A stretch of DNA of 64,000 nucleotides from Paraglaciecola sp. 20A4. GTDB taxonomy: Bacteria; Pseudomonadota; Gammaproteobacteria; Enterobacterales; Alteromonadaceae. Position numbers and translations under genes: made by a program. Below are positions 20,614 through 29,136 of this stretch, in pieces; position 1 is the first letter of the stretch; each line of letters starts with the position of its first letter. The stretch lies in NCBI RefSeq assembly GCF_011378905.1, contig NZ_WTPY01000002.1, positions 369,710 through 433,709 on the forward strand, in the 5' to 3' direction. The notes under the pieces were generated by a model. The model made no database searches and had not been told where the DNA came from. It saw nothing but the letters and a program-made list of their open reading frames with translations.

Positions 20614-21399
20614 TTACATTGAGTAGTGTTTTACCTGAAGTACGTCTAGGTCTGCAAGCTGGGGGACTTCGTTTTGCAGTTTTTCTTCCAAGCGATCGAT
20701 ATTCGCTAAGCTGGCACATAATACTTCAGCACGTGCTTCAAGCGCTTCGCTTTGGTGATCAAATTTATGCTCCATACCCTCGGCAAAGGTTTCCATACGT
20801 TGCTCAAACTCATCAAAGTCGCCCCCGTTGAACATTAGTTCACTGCCAATGGTAACCATTATTTGGCCAATTGCACGTGTCACGATCGTTTCTACGGCTT
20901 TTTCGAATTTATCTTCAAATGCTTTACTTAAAAACTCGTCTTCCTCAAATTGGGCTGAATTTAAACGTATCTGGCCATCGTCGCCGTAGAAACTACGATC
21001 TAACTCTCGCTTTAGTTCATGTAGTTGATCTGTGATGTCTGCAACAACCGAGTTGTTTTCACCTAGCAATTGAGTGAACGTTTCATCTAACGCATATGTG
21101 GCCAGTTCAATCGCATCTGAAGCTATACCCGCCGCCGCAGGGATAGCTGCATTAATGCTGTCGTAAAATTCGTTTAAACGGGCTTGTTGTTCGGTAGATA
21201 AATTGGTTTTTTGGCCGTTAACATAAAGCTGCTTACTTTGGTTAATAACGATTTTATTGTTTTGTTCTGTAGTGAGGGTTAGCACCTGATTTTCGAGTCG
21301 CAAACCACCGTTAAATTCTACGTCGCATTGTTGTTCTGCAGCGATTACAGTCGTACTTAACATTAGGACGGTACACAAAATAAGATTACGCATGGCCAT
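20614..21399 (-). CDS. YggN family periplasmic protein (DUF2884)
   Basis: A 261-residue DUF2884 protein with a signal peptide (MRNLILCTVLMLSTTVIAA, cleavage before EQQCDV). The mature region has CDVEFNGGLRL, then KIVINQSKQLYVNGQKTNLSTEQQ, matching E. coli YggN, followed by acidic helical segments. Function is unknown. Two starts are possible: ATG 21399 (4 nt from AGGA) or ATG 21393 (10 nt from it). The longer form is given. Confidence 0.85.
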   Translation of the reverse strand: MAMRNLILCTVLMLSTTVIAAEQQCDVEFNGGLRLENQVLTLTTEQNNKIVINQSKQLYVNGQKTNLSTEQQARLNEFYDSINAAIPAAAGIASDAIELATYALDETFTQLLGENNSVVADITDQLHELKRELDRSFYGDDGQIRLNSAQFEEDEFLSKAFEDKFEKAVETIVTRAIGQIMVTIGSELMFNGGDFDEFEQRMETFAEGMEHKFDHQSEALEARAEVLCASLANIDRLEEKLQNEVPQLADLDVLQVKHYSM

Positions 21400-21669
21400 T
21401 TTTCCTTTGAGGATATTTTGATTAGTTCACATAACAGTGAGATAAGAACTACAAAGCAAACACCAAGCCATTCTTATAATATTATTTAAAAACAAATGGT
21501 TAATGGTTATTGGGGTGATTTCAAATACGATTTTTATGCAGTATTGCTAATAAAGCTACTAATAGTTAGGCAATTTCGCCAGTCTATGTTTTCTTGTCAA
21601 AATTAATATATAATTCCGCCATAATTTGTGTGGGCTTTTTGAATCGTTATACTATTTTGAGGAACAAAG

Positions 21670-21870
21670 ATGAGTAATTGGACTGATGCAATATTGTTTG
21701 GGTTTGGTTTAGTAGCGTTTGTTTTAGGCGTAAGCAGTATCATCATGGGATTTATCGCTCAACCTGCAGCACAAGAATCCGCAATGAAATCACGCGTTGA
21801 ATACGGCTTCTTCGGTGTATCTGGCGTGGTGTTGTTTTTGCTGTTTTGGTACGCTTTGTCTGTAAGCTAA
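21670..21870 (+). CDS. Small membrane protein, two helices
   Basis: A 66-residue protein with two predicted membrane segments (residues 8-28, AILFGFGLVAFVLGVSSIIMG, and 46-65, YGFFGVSGVVLFLLFWYALS) joined by a short polar loop. The ribosome-binding site GAGGAA precedes the ATG. I do not recognise the family. It stands alone between YggN (divergent) and ybdG (convergent). Confidence 0.7.
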   Translation: MSNWTDAILFGFGLVAFVLGVSSIIMGFIAQPAAQESAMKSRVEYGFFGVSGVVLFLLFWYALSVS

Positions 21871-21895
21871 ACGCCTACAGACAATTGTTAGCGGC

Positions 21896-23140
21896 CTAGT
21901 GAGGCCTATCACTAATACGTTGATAGGCTCGCAACCCAAATACTGGCAACATTGCCAGCGCATGATCGAAAATATCAGCTTGAATACCTTCGTAAGCGAC
22001 CCAATCCTTATTGGCGCTAAAACAATATATCTCTAATGGTAGGCCTAATTCTGTAGATGGCAGCTGGCGTACCATCAATGTCATATCTTGATTTATGCTT
22101 GGATGGTGATGTAAATAAGATACTAAGTATGCTCGGAGCGTTCCTATATTAGTCAAGCGACGGCTGTTTAGAAGATCTTGAATATCGATTTTCTGCTCTT
22201 TATGATATGCATCCAGCTCAGCACGTTTCTTCTCTATATACTCATTGATAAAACGTATGTTACAAAAGTCGTTAAGCATATCTTGATCGCAAAACTTTAT
22301 GCTGTTCACGTCAATAATTAACGAACGTTTAATGCGCCGTCCAGCTGACTCTGACATACCACGCCAGTTTTTCATCGAATCAGTAATCAGGCTATAAGTT
22401 GGGACGGTCGAGATAGTTTTGTCCCAGTTTTGAACCTTAACTGTCGTCAGCCCGACCTGTAAAACAGTACCATCGGCTCCGTACTTAGGTAATTCAACCC
22501 AATCACCTGTGTTTACCATACGGTTAGCGGCAATTTGAATGCCCGCTACAAAGCCTAAAATTGTATCTTTAAATAGCAGTAGCAATATAGCGGTGACTGC
22601 ACCTAATCCAGATAGCAGTAATAGTGGCGATTTATCTAGTAAGTTGGATATGATCAGTAAGCCAGCAACAATCACGATAAACAGCTTCCCGACTTGAATA
22701 AAGCCAGTGACCGGAGCGCGTTTAGCTAATTCTGAAGCGTTGTAAACATCCTCAATAGTATTAAGCAAGGCACTACTGGCGGCTACGGCGGCTATCAACA
22801 TGTAAATGACCGCAATTTTTTGTAGCATCGAGAAAAGAATAGGGTCTTCAACAAGCATACTGCTGCACAAATAAATAACCATAGCGGGTACAATATGACC
22901 GATACGTCTGAATACGCCGTGCTCGTGAAGTTCGTCGTCAATAGTATTTTTACTATGGAAAATGATCCGGGTGAGTCTGCCGGTTAATGCTACCCGCGCT
23001 AATAGAAAACTAAGCCATGCCAGACACAGCAGTAGTACCACCGCCGTTATGGCAAATAATCCTCCATCATTGCTTACCGTTAGGCCAATAAATTCATAAC
23101 CTTGGATGATGTAGTCACTTAGTTGTGCACTTTTTTCCAC
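21896..23140 (-). CDS. ybdG: Mechanosensitive channel, YbdG type (MscS family)
   Basis: A 414-residue MscS-superfamily channel of the YbdG (miniconductance, MscM) group. It has about five membrane helices, then the pore helix and beta domain (LLLLFKDTILGFVAGIQIAANRMVNTGDWVELP) and a soluble C-terminal domain beginning NWRGMSESAGRRIKRSL, which is near identical to E. coli YbdG. These channels open under membrane tension in osmotic downshift. It follows two acyltransferase genes with no gap (start next to their stop), suggesting one envelope-related transcript. Confidence 0.92.
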   Translation of the reverse strand: MEKSAQLSDYIIQGYEFIGLTVSNDGGLFAITAVVLLLCLAWLSFLLARVALTGRLTRIIFHSKNTIDDELHEHGVFRRIGHIVPAMVIYLCSSMLVEDPILFSMLQKIAVIYMLIAAVAASSALLNTIEDVYNASELAKRAPVTGFIQVGKLFIVIVAGLLIISNLLDKSPLLLLSGLGAVTAILLLLFKDTILGFVAGIQIAANRMVNTGDWVELPKYGADGTVLQVGLTTVKVQNWDKTISTVPTYSLITDSMKNWRGMSESAGRRIKRSLIIDVNSIKFCDQDMLNDFCNIRFINEYIEKKRAELDAYHKEQKIDIQDLLNSRRLTNIGTLRAYLVSYLHHHPSINQDMTLMVRQLPSTELGLPLEIYCFSANKDWVAYEGIQADIFDHALAMLPVFGLRAYQRISDRPH

Positions 23141-24037
23141 TTATTTGTCTCCGTATAATTGCTTGATCTGGTTATCTTTATACGCCCAGCGTGCATTCAG
23201 CCAAGATTGAAAGTTATCTCTGAAGTCATTATCGCTAAAGTAATCGCCAATAATCTCCTGTTCAATTGGCGTCACGCTCGCGCGCAATATAACCTTATTT
23301 AATCTGCCTGCTAACATAGCTAACATGGGCCTATTAGGATTGTTAGGGTACATCAGAGTGACATCTAAAATACCTGTGAATAATTCTCCCATAGCAGCAA
23401 GGGTAAACGCTATTCCGCCAGCTTTCGGGGGTAACAAATGGGTAAAAGGGCTGTTGCGGTTTTGGTGTTTTTGAGTAGTAAATCGACTGCCCTCGACAAA
23501 ATTAATAACTGTGGTGGGGCATTCTCTAAATTTTTCACAGGATTGCTTGGTGGTTTGAATATCTTTGCCTTTCAAATGCGGATTTTTTTCCACGAATTCT
23601 CGGCTGTACCTTTGCATAAATGGCATATCCAGCGCCCAAGCGCCTAAACCCACAAACGGTAACCAAATTAATTCTTTTTTTAGAAAAAATTTAGGGGCGG
23701 GAATTTTATCTGCTGCAAAGTCCACCAGCAAAATAATATCCAACCAACTTAGATGGTTTGGCATCATTAGGTACCACTCTGTTTTGCTTAGCGCGCCTTC
23801 AATTTCTACGTCTAATTCAATCCGATTAAATAGGCGAATTAGGCGTACGCTCAACACGCCAAAAGCACACAACATATAGTTGAGAAGCTGATTAATTGGT
23901 CGAGAAACTAATGCGAAAGGTAGTATGAGCTTGATTAGCCCAAAGAAAATAATCAATACTGCCCAAAAAGATAAGTTAATAATTTGCAGACAAAGATGAA
24001 CTGGGAAAATAAGCACACTGCGTAATATCGAGAGCAT
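23141..24037 (-). CDS. YihG-type acyltransferase (second copy)
   Basis: A 298-residue membrane-bound acyltransferase of the lysophospholipid acyltransferase superfamily. Motif I is NHLSWLDIILLVD (HxxxxD), followed by WLPFVGLGAWALDMPFMQRYS, RGKD-like HLKGKDIQTTKQSCEKF and motif III INFVEGSRF. This pattern matches E. coli YihG, reported as an inner-membrane acyltransferase. I chose the ATG at 24037 because the frame to 24067 overlaps the upstream gene. It is a paralogue of the gene just upstream and abuts ybdG. Confidence 0.85.
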   Translation of the reverse strand: MLSILRSVLIFPVHLCLQIINLSFWAVLIIFFGLIKLILPFALVSRPINQLLNYMLCAFGVLSVRLIRLFNRIELDVEIEGALSKTEWYLMMPNHLSWLDIILLVDFAADKIPAPKFFLKKELIWLPFVGLGAWALDMPFMQRYSREFVEKNPHLKGKDIQTTKQSCEKFRECPTTVINFVEGSRFTTQKHQNRNSPFTHLLPPKAGGIAFTLAAMGELFTGILDVTLMYPNNPNRPMLAMLAGRLNKVILRASVTPIEQEIIGDYFSDNDFRDNFQSWLNARWAYKDNQIKQLYGDK

Positions 24038-24041
24038 GGGC

Positions 24042-24944
24042 TTACTGCTCCGCCGACATTTGCTCAATTCTGCGGTCTTTTTCCGCCCAAACGCTATTTA
24101 GCCAACGCTGAAATATAACGCGCTGTGCTGGATTATCGAAATAATCTTCAGCGAAAGCGTCACATTGTAATAACTCACTAATCGGGGTAACAGATACATG
24201 GACTTTGATAGATTTAACTTTTCCGCAGACAAAATCCCAAAAAGTGGGTATTCCTTGTGGGTAGTAAATTGTCACATCGAGTAATTTATGTAATTGACTA
24301 CCCATAGCGCTTAACACAAAGGCCATACCGCCTGCTTTGGGTTTTAATAAATATTGAAATGAAGGCGATTGACGCTGATATTTTTCAGGTGTGAATCGCG
24401 TGCCTTCAACGAAATTCATAATACTTACTGGTTTAGTTTGAAATTTTTCGCAGGCTTTTTGTGTCGTTTCTAAATCTTTACCTTTGAGGTGCGGGTTTTT
24501 TGCCAAAAAGGATTTGGTGTAACGACGCATAAAAGGAAATTCTAGGGCCCACCAAGCAATTCCTAGAAAGGGCACCCATATAAGTTCTCGCTTTAAAAAG
24601 AACTTAAGAAAAGGAATTTTGCGATTAAATACCCTCTGCAGAATAAGAATATCGACCCAGGATTGATGATTGGCGATGACCAGATACCAGTCTTGAAGGC
24701 TAAGTGATTCAGTGCCAGTGACTTCGATTTTTGTACGGCTGAAGATATTTTGGTTAATATTATTAACAGTGATCCATGACGTTGCACAACCATCTAGTGG
24801 ATAAGACAGCGCAGTACGCCAAATCTTTATAGGAATAAGTTTTAAAAACGACAGTACAACGATAGGGATCACCCAAAATACTGTGTTAATGAAATACAAA
24901 ATAACCGACAGCACACCCATAACATTGCCTAACAACCGCGCCAC
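24042..24944 (-). CDS. YihG-type acyltransferase (first copy)
   Basis: A 300-residue paralogue of the next gene with the same motifs: NHQSWVDILIL (HxxxxD), WVPFLGIAWWALEFPFMRRYT, HLKGKDLETTQKACEKF and MNFVEGTRF. An N-terminal membrane helix precedes the acyltransferase domain. The open frame runs to a TTG at 24974; I prefer the GTG at 24944 because GGAG lies 8 nt before it, but the start is uncertain. It likely leads a three-gene transcript with its paralogue and ybdG. Confidence 0.82.
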   Translation of the reverse strand: MARLLGNVMGVLSVILYFINTVFWVIPIVVLSFLKLIPIKIWRTALSYPLDGCATSWITVNNINQNIFSRTKIEVTGTESLSLQDWYLVIANHQSWVDILILQRVFNRKIPFLKFFLKRELIWVPFLGIAWWALEFPFMRRYTKSFLAKNPHLKGKDLETTQKACEKFQTKPVSIMNFVEGTRFTPEKYQRQSPSFQYLLKPKAGGMAFVLSAMGSQLHKLLDVTIYYPQGIPTFWDFVCGKVKSIKVHVSVTPISELLQCDAFAEDYFDNPAQRVIFQRWLNSVWAEKDRRIEQMSAEQ

Positions 24945-25057
24945 TACATTTACTCCAATACCAATCAAATACAAACGATGGCGTAGTGTAAACTAAAGTT
25001 GAATAAACCTAATAGCGAAGTATCACTGTTTTTACCCAATTTTCGCCCCAAGTTTAC

Positions 25058-25633
25058 CTAAATACCGACAGTATCGAGGTTATGTGCTGTTTCCCATGCT
25101 CTATTTTTAGAAAAGTGGCTACCCAAAAATGCCATTTGATCGATGCGTATACGCCGATTCATTAAATAGAATCTTTCATAAATATTAGGCGTGAAGGGCA
25201 CGGCAATTAACGTTAATCCTGCTTCTTCTGGCGTGCGATCGGCTTTAAAGCAGTTGCAGCGTGTACAAGCTGATGCGCAATTAGTCCAAATATCACGCCC
25301 GCCTTTTGAGCGAGGCATAATGTGATCGCGAGTGAGTTCGGTCATACGGAATTTTTGTCCACAATACATGCACAGATAATTATCGCGGCGAAATAGAAAT
25401 CTATTGTTTAGCGGCACTTTACCGCAAGGTCTGGTGACTTTACCTTCGCAACCGATGATAGATGATAAGGCTAAACGGCTTTGTAAACCTTGATCATTCC
25501 AGCCTCCACGCAATACACGTTTACTATAACCTAGTTCAAACAGCACCCGGTCTTGTGCATAGTATTTGGCTGCTTCTTCTAACGTTATCCATGCCTGAGG
25601 TAGGCCAGATTTATTCAATCTTAAAACCAACAT
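25058..25633 (-). CDS. HNH endonuclease family protein
   Basis: A 191-residue protein with an HNH nuclease motif. CMYCGQKF and CTRC supply the two zinc cysteine pairs, and LTRDHIMPRSKGGRDIWTNC gives the catalytic His and Asn. The N-terminal 70 residues lack a recognised domain. Proteins of this size are common chromosomal genes in gammaproteobacteria, not tied to any mobile element here. The biological role is unknown. Confidence 0.85.
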   Translation of the reverse strand: MLVLRLNKSGLPQAWITLEEAAKYYAQDRVLFELGYSKRVLRGGWNDQGLQSRLALSSIIGCEGKVTRPCGKVPLNNRFLFRRDNYLCMYCGQKFRMTELTRDHIMPRSKGGRDIWTNCASACTRCNCFKADRTPEEAGLTLIAVPFTPNIYERFYLMNRRIRIDQMAFLGSHFSKNRAWETAHNLDTVGI

Positions 25634-25817
25634 ACACTTACCTCGCTAGGGGTAGACAAAATAACCTTATCATGGGTAATCCTAAGACACTTTGACTACG
25701 TTTAAAAATCGGTCTTACCATTGTACTGTGTACTTATTTTAACCAACTGTCATTAATTGTTATTCCCCAATACGTATGTATCGCAGATAAAAGTGAAACT
25801 AACACCAATTATACACG

Positions 25818-26393
25818 CTAGGGCCGGATGGATTCTGCATGCCAATGAGATTGCGCGTCTTGACGGTATAATACGCGTAAATGGGGAGTAGCCATCAGGC
25901 GTAAATAATCTACTTGAGTAATATGCAGTCTCAATAGTACGAAGTGTTCGCTAGGATTGGCCGCATCATAATCGTCAGCATAACTTTCACGTAATGCATC
26001 ACTTAGATTTCGCCAATGGGCATGTCGCAGCTTTTGAGCATCAAAATTAGAATGTTCATTCATATTATCAATATGCTGGTTCTCTATGCCAGGCTGATGC
26101 GCGATACAATCCATATAGCCGCTAAAACGAAATTGCTCTCGGGTTTGTGCGAAGTACCAGCATGCCTCGACCTGACTTTTTTGGGTCAGATGTGACATCT
26201 TTTCACTGCGATTGTCTGTGTGCAGGTATATTTGGTTTTTACCTTCATTAAACCCTCTAAATACTATAGTACGGCAGTGGGGGTAGCCATGGCGGTCTAC
26301 GGTAGCCAATTGTAAATAGCGACTTGTCACTGAGGATAAATGTACTTCTAATGCACGTTCTATGGTTGATTGCCAAGATGGATGTTGCTGCAT
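25818..26393 (-). CDS. Pyridoxamine 5'-phosphate oxidase-like flavoprotein
   Basis: A 191-residue protein of the FMN-binding split-barrel (PPOX) superfamily, close to the Npun_F5749/Alr4036 group. Visible are RYLQLATVDRHGYPHCRTIVFRGF, IYLHTDNRSEKMSHLTQ (FMN phosphate contacts) and ACWYFAQTREQFRFSG. It is too short and divergent to be PdxH of vitamin B6 synthesis. The substrate is unknown. It diverges from the AhpD-like gene. Confidence 0.8.
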   Translation of the reverse strand: MQQHPSWQSTIERALEVHLSSVTSRYLQLATVDRHGYPHCRTIVFRGFNEGKNQIYLHTDNRSEKMSHLTQKSQVEACWYFAQTREQFRFSGYMDCIAHQPGIENQHIDNMNEHSNFDAQKLRHAHWRNLSDALRESYADDYDAANPSEHFVLLRLHITQVDYLRLMATPHLRVLYRQDAQSHWHAESIRP

Positions 26394-26561
26394 AATTGCT
26401 CCTATTCGATAAAACCCAGGTTAAGTTTAATAAGGGTATGCTGATGATATCTTAAATTTAAATGTCTCAATCTTTAATATATTTATAATGACCTGTTATT
26501 TAATATTATCTCGATAAATCAACTGTTTACTGGAATAACTAGAGTAAGAAAGAATGTAAAT

Positions 26562-26598
26562 TGAACACCTGTTCAAATAATAATTGAACGATCGTTCA
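26562..26598. promoter_or_regulatory. Two palindromic operators upstream of the AhpD-like gene
   Basis: TGAACACCTGTTCA (26562-26575) and the perfect 14-bp palindrome TGAACGATCGTTCA (26585-26598) share the half-site TGAAC and are centred 23 bp apart, 70-107 bp before the start codon. The form is typical of TetR-family operators. No candidate regulator gene is adjacent. Confidence 0.65.
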
Positions 26599-26668
26599 TT
26601 TATGTGTATCTTAGTATCATTGACTAGCAGTAGTCATCATATTAATTTTATAAACTGGAGAATTAACA

Positions 26669-27211
26669 ATGGCAGATTTCACCCTTCATACAGTAGAAAG
26701 TGCACCAGAAAAGAGTAAACCTATTCTTGAGCAATCTCTAAAAACCAATGGCATGATACCTAATTTGCATGCAGTAATGGCTGAAGCCCCTGGTTTGCTT
26801 GAGGGTTACCAAGTCTTGCACAAGTTATTTATGGATTCTTCTTTCGATGCAGAAGAGCTTACCGTCGTATGGCAGACCATAAACGTGGAGCACAATTGCA
26901 CTTACTGTGTTCCTGCTCATACCGCTATCGCAAATTCAATGAAAGTTTCATCTGAGCTAACTGAAGCGCTACGTAATAAAACTGCTATGCCCAGTGATAA
27001 ATTACAAGTACTTCACGACACAACATTGGCGATGGTGCGTGGTCGTGGTGTGATATCAGATGACGTTATAGAAAAGTTTTTTGCCGCGGGTTACGGGCAA
27101 AGACAACTACTCGAAATTATTTTAGGTTTGTCACAAAAGGTAATGAGTAACTATACAAATCACATAGCGAAAACACCTGTTGACGCGCCGTTTAAAAAAT
27201 TCGCGTGGTAG
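26669..27211 (+). CDS. AhpD-like (carboxymuconolactone decarboxylase family) protein
   Basis: A 180-residue alkylhydroperoxidase D-like protein. The active site pattern Glu74-x2-Cys77-x2-Cys80-x3-His84 (VEHNCTYCVPAH) matches the AhpD proton-relay/disulfide centre, pointing to a peroxidase or thiol-redox role. A strong ribosome-binding site (GGAG) precedes the ATG. Upstream lie two palindromic operators, and a hairpin terminator follows, so it is a single regulated gene. It may respond to electrophiles or peroxide, by inference. Confidence 0.83.
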   Translation: MADFTLHTVESAPEKSKPILEQSLKTNGMIPNLHAVMAEAPGLLEGYQVLHKLFMDSSFDAEELTVVWQTINVEHNCTYCVPAHTAIANSMKVSSELTEALRNKTAMPSDKLQVLHDTTLAMVRGRGVISDDVIEKFFAAGYGQRQLLEIILGLSQKVMSNYTNHIAKTPVDAPFKKFAW

Positions 27212-27233
27212 TCGTGTGAATTAGTGCAAACTT

Positions 27234-27268
27234 AGGCCGCTGTATATTATATATAAGCGGCCTTTTTT
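27234..27268 (+). terminator. Intrinsic terminator after the AhpD-like gene
   Basis: A perfect 8-bp GC-rich stem (AGGCCGCT / AGCGGCCT) with a 14-nt AT-rich loop is followed by a T-run. Confidence 0.9.
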
Positions 27269-27414
27269 GTGGTTGATATGCATAACATGTATAGAGTTGC
27301 TTACTAATGCTATAATCCGCCGCTAGTTTATCCTTACAGGCATGTAGTCAGGGTCTCGGGAATAATTATTAGTGTCTGGCGTTTATTAAAAATTCTAAAT
27401 ATCAAAGGTTTGCA

Positions 27415-28452
27415 GTGAATAATTCATCCTCTCCAATCAACCGCACCATCTCTGTCGCTCCAATGCTCGATTGGACAGATAAGCATTGTCGTTATTTTTT
27501 GCGTCAAATATCTAAGCATGCATTGCTGTATACCGAAATGGTGACCACAGGCGCTATTATTTTTGGTAAAGGCGATTACTTAGCATACAACGATGCGGAA
27601 CACCCAGTGGCGTTGCAATTGGGCGGTTCAGATCCGACGGATATGGCGCGCTGTGCTGCTCTTGCGCAGGAGCGGGGCTATGATGAGGTGAATATCAACG
27701 TAGGGTGCCCATCAGATCGTGTTCAAAATGGACGATTTGGTGCATGCTTAATGGCGGAGCCAAGTACAGTGGCTAAGTGTATTGAGGCGATGCAAAAGGA
27801 AGTAGATATTCCGGTGACAGTGAAATCACGTATCGGGATCGATGATATGGATGAATATCAGGATCTAACTAATTTTATCCACGTTGTAGCTGATGCCGGA
27901 TGTGATATTTTTACTGTGCACGCTCGGAAAGCTTGGCTTAAGGGGCTTAGCCCGAAAGAGAATCGTGATATACCTCCATTAATGTATGACCGAGTGCACG
28001 CCCTTAAAGCAGAGTTCCCTCAGTTGAATATCAGTATCAATGGTGGCGTGAAAACATTAGACGATGCTGCATTGCATTTAGAAAAGCTCGACGGCGTAAT
28101 GATTGGCCGCGAGGTTTATAGTAACCCTTATATACTTGCGGATGTAGACAGACGTTTTTATCAAAATGATAGTGCAGTACTTACTCGTGAAGAAATAGTA
28201 CACGCCATGCTGCCTTATGTTGAAGCCCAAATGGCCAGTGGCGCTAGAGCATGGAATATCGCTAGACATATGTTAGGTTTATTTCAGGGGCAGCCAGGTG
28301 GACGCATTTGGCGTCGATATTTGAGCCAACATGGTACAGGCCAAAGCAAAAATGGTTTGCAAGTGGGGCCAGAGTTATTGGTCAACGCGTTAGCTGCTGT
28401 TGATGAAGCCCGAGCGACTACCAAAGCTTATCAAGATACGAGAGTTAGTTAA
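27415..28452 (+). CDS. dusA: tRNA-dihydrouridine synthase A
   Basis: DusA is an FMN enzyme that reduces uridines 20 and 20a in the tRNA D-loop. The 345-residue protein shows SVAPMLDWTDKHCRYFLRQI at the start, the catalytic cysteine in NINVGCPSDRVQNGRFGACLM, and SINGGVKTL and VMIGREVYSNPYIL in the FMN site. These features separate DusA from DusB and DusC. The start is GTG at 27415, with AAAGG 6 nt upstream. A palindromic terminator follows. Confidence 0.94.
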   Translation: MNNSSSPINRTISVAPMLDWTDKHCRYFLRQISKHALLYTEMVTTGAIIFGKGDYLAYNDAEHPVALQLGGSDPTDMARCAALAQERGYDEVNINVGCPSDRVQNGRFGACLMAEPSTVAKCIEAMQKEVDIPVTVKSRIGIDDMDEYQDLTNFIHVVADAGCDIFTVHARKAWLKGLSPKENRDIPPLMYDRVHALKAEFPQLNISINGGVKTLDDAALHLEKLDGVMIGREVYSNPYILADVDRRFYQNDSAVLTREEIVHAMLPYVEAQMASGARAWNIARHMLGLFQGQPGGRIWRRYLSQHGTGQSKNGLQVGPELLVNALAAVDEARATTKAYQDTRVS

Positions 28453-28454
28453 TT

Positions 28455-28477
28455 TAACCACCTAGGTGGTTATTTTT
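28455..28477 (+). terminator. Intrinsic terminator after dusA
   Basis: The 18-bp palindrome TAACCACCTAGGTGGTTA is followed by T5, three bases after the dusA stop. Confidence 0.75.
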
Positions 28478-28661
28478 ACGAATCTGTTGCTTTTTACACT
28501 CAGCTGAAGTTTTATCTTTGCTGTTATTTTATTTAAAATTCAATCTAATCAATTGATTACGAAAAAATCCTCACTTGGCACAACTCTCGCAATAATTTCT
28601 TCGACTTAACAGTGACAAGCAAAATTAGCAACGTCACATTATTTTAAAGAAGAGGAATATT

Positions 28662-28937
28662 ATGTTTACTAAATCAACTATCGCTGCCATTGCATTAACG
28701 TCTACTTTTGCTTTTAGCTCGCATGCTTCCGCTGCTGAAGTTAACTTAGAGCAATTTGTAAGCCACTTGATGGTGAAAACCATAGAAAGCACTAAAACAG
28801 AGCTTCAGTATAAAATTCAAGAGGCGGTGTTAACAGCAAGCAATATGTTCAGCATTATTGACGAGCCAGCAGTTGCTAGCAAAGTGACTATCACTGATCT
28901 AGATCAAAAAGAAGCGCCAAAAAACCGAGCTGAGTAA
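28662..28937 (+). CDS. Small secreted protein of unknown function
   Basis: A 91-residue protein with a clear Sec signal peptide (MFTKSTIAAIALTSTFAFSS, probable cleavage after ASA at about residue 24). The mature 67 residues form an amphipathic helical stretch (LEQFVSHLMVKTIESTKTEL) with a charged tail, and no cysteines. The ribosome-binding site GAGGAA is good. No family is recognised. It is followed after 3 bp by a 54-codon membrane protein gene. Confidence 0.72.
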   Translation: MFTKSTIAAIALTSTFAFSSHASAAEVNLEQFVSHLMVKTIESTKTELQYKIQEAVLTASNMFSIIDEPAVASKVTITDLDQKEAPKNRAE

Positions 28938-28940
28938 GAT

Positions 28941-29105
28941 ATGAATATGTTTGATCATCATGCCCTTATTACGCTTTTACTCGCACCAGTGGTCGCTTAT
29001 TTGGCGGGTGTGATTTTGTTTTCAGTCGTTGCTTACCTACGAGAAAACAAGCCGGAAACTATGGGCTTTACGACTTCAAATATAAACAGCGGTCACTCTT
29101 TGTAG
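28941..29105 (+). CDS. Small single-helix membrane protein
   Basis: A 54-residue frame that starts 3 bp after the previous stop codon. Residues 8-33 (ALITLLLAPVVAYLAGVILFSVVAYL) form one membrane helix, followed by a polar tail (RENKPETMGFTTSN). The close spacing and the coherent helix argue that it is a real gene co-expressed with the secreted protein. A second in-frame ATG lies at 28947. I do not recognise it. Confidence 0.6.
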   Translation: MNMFDHHALITLLLAPVVAYLAGVILFSVVAYLRENKPETMGFTTSNINSGHSL

Positions 29106-29136
29106 TATTGATCGCTGTCATATTGTTGAAGAAAAT

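Noticed and set aside
26561..26598. Gram-positive type LexA box (GAAC-N4-GTTC)
   Set aside because: Gammaproteobacterial LexA binds CTGT-N8-ACAG, as before uvrD; a TetR-family site fits better.
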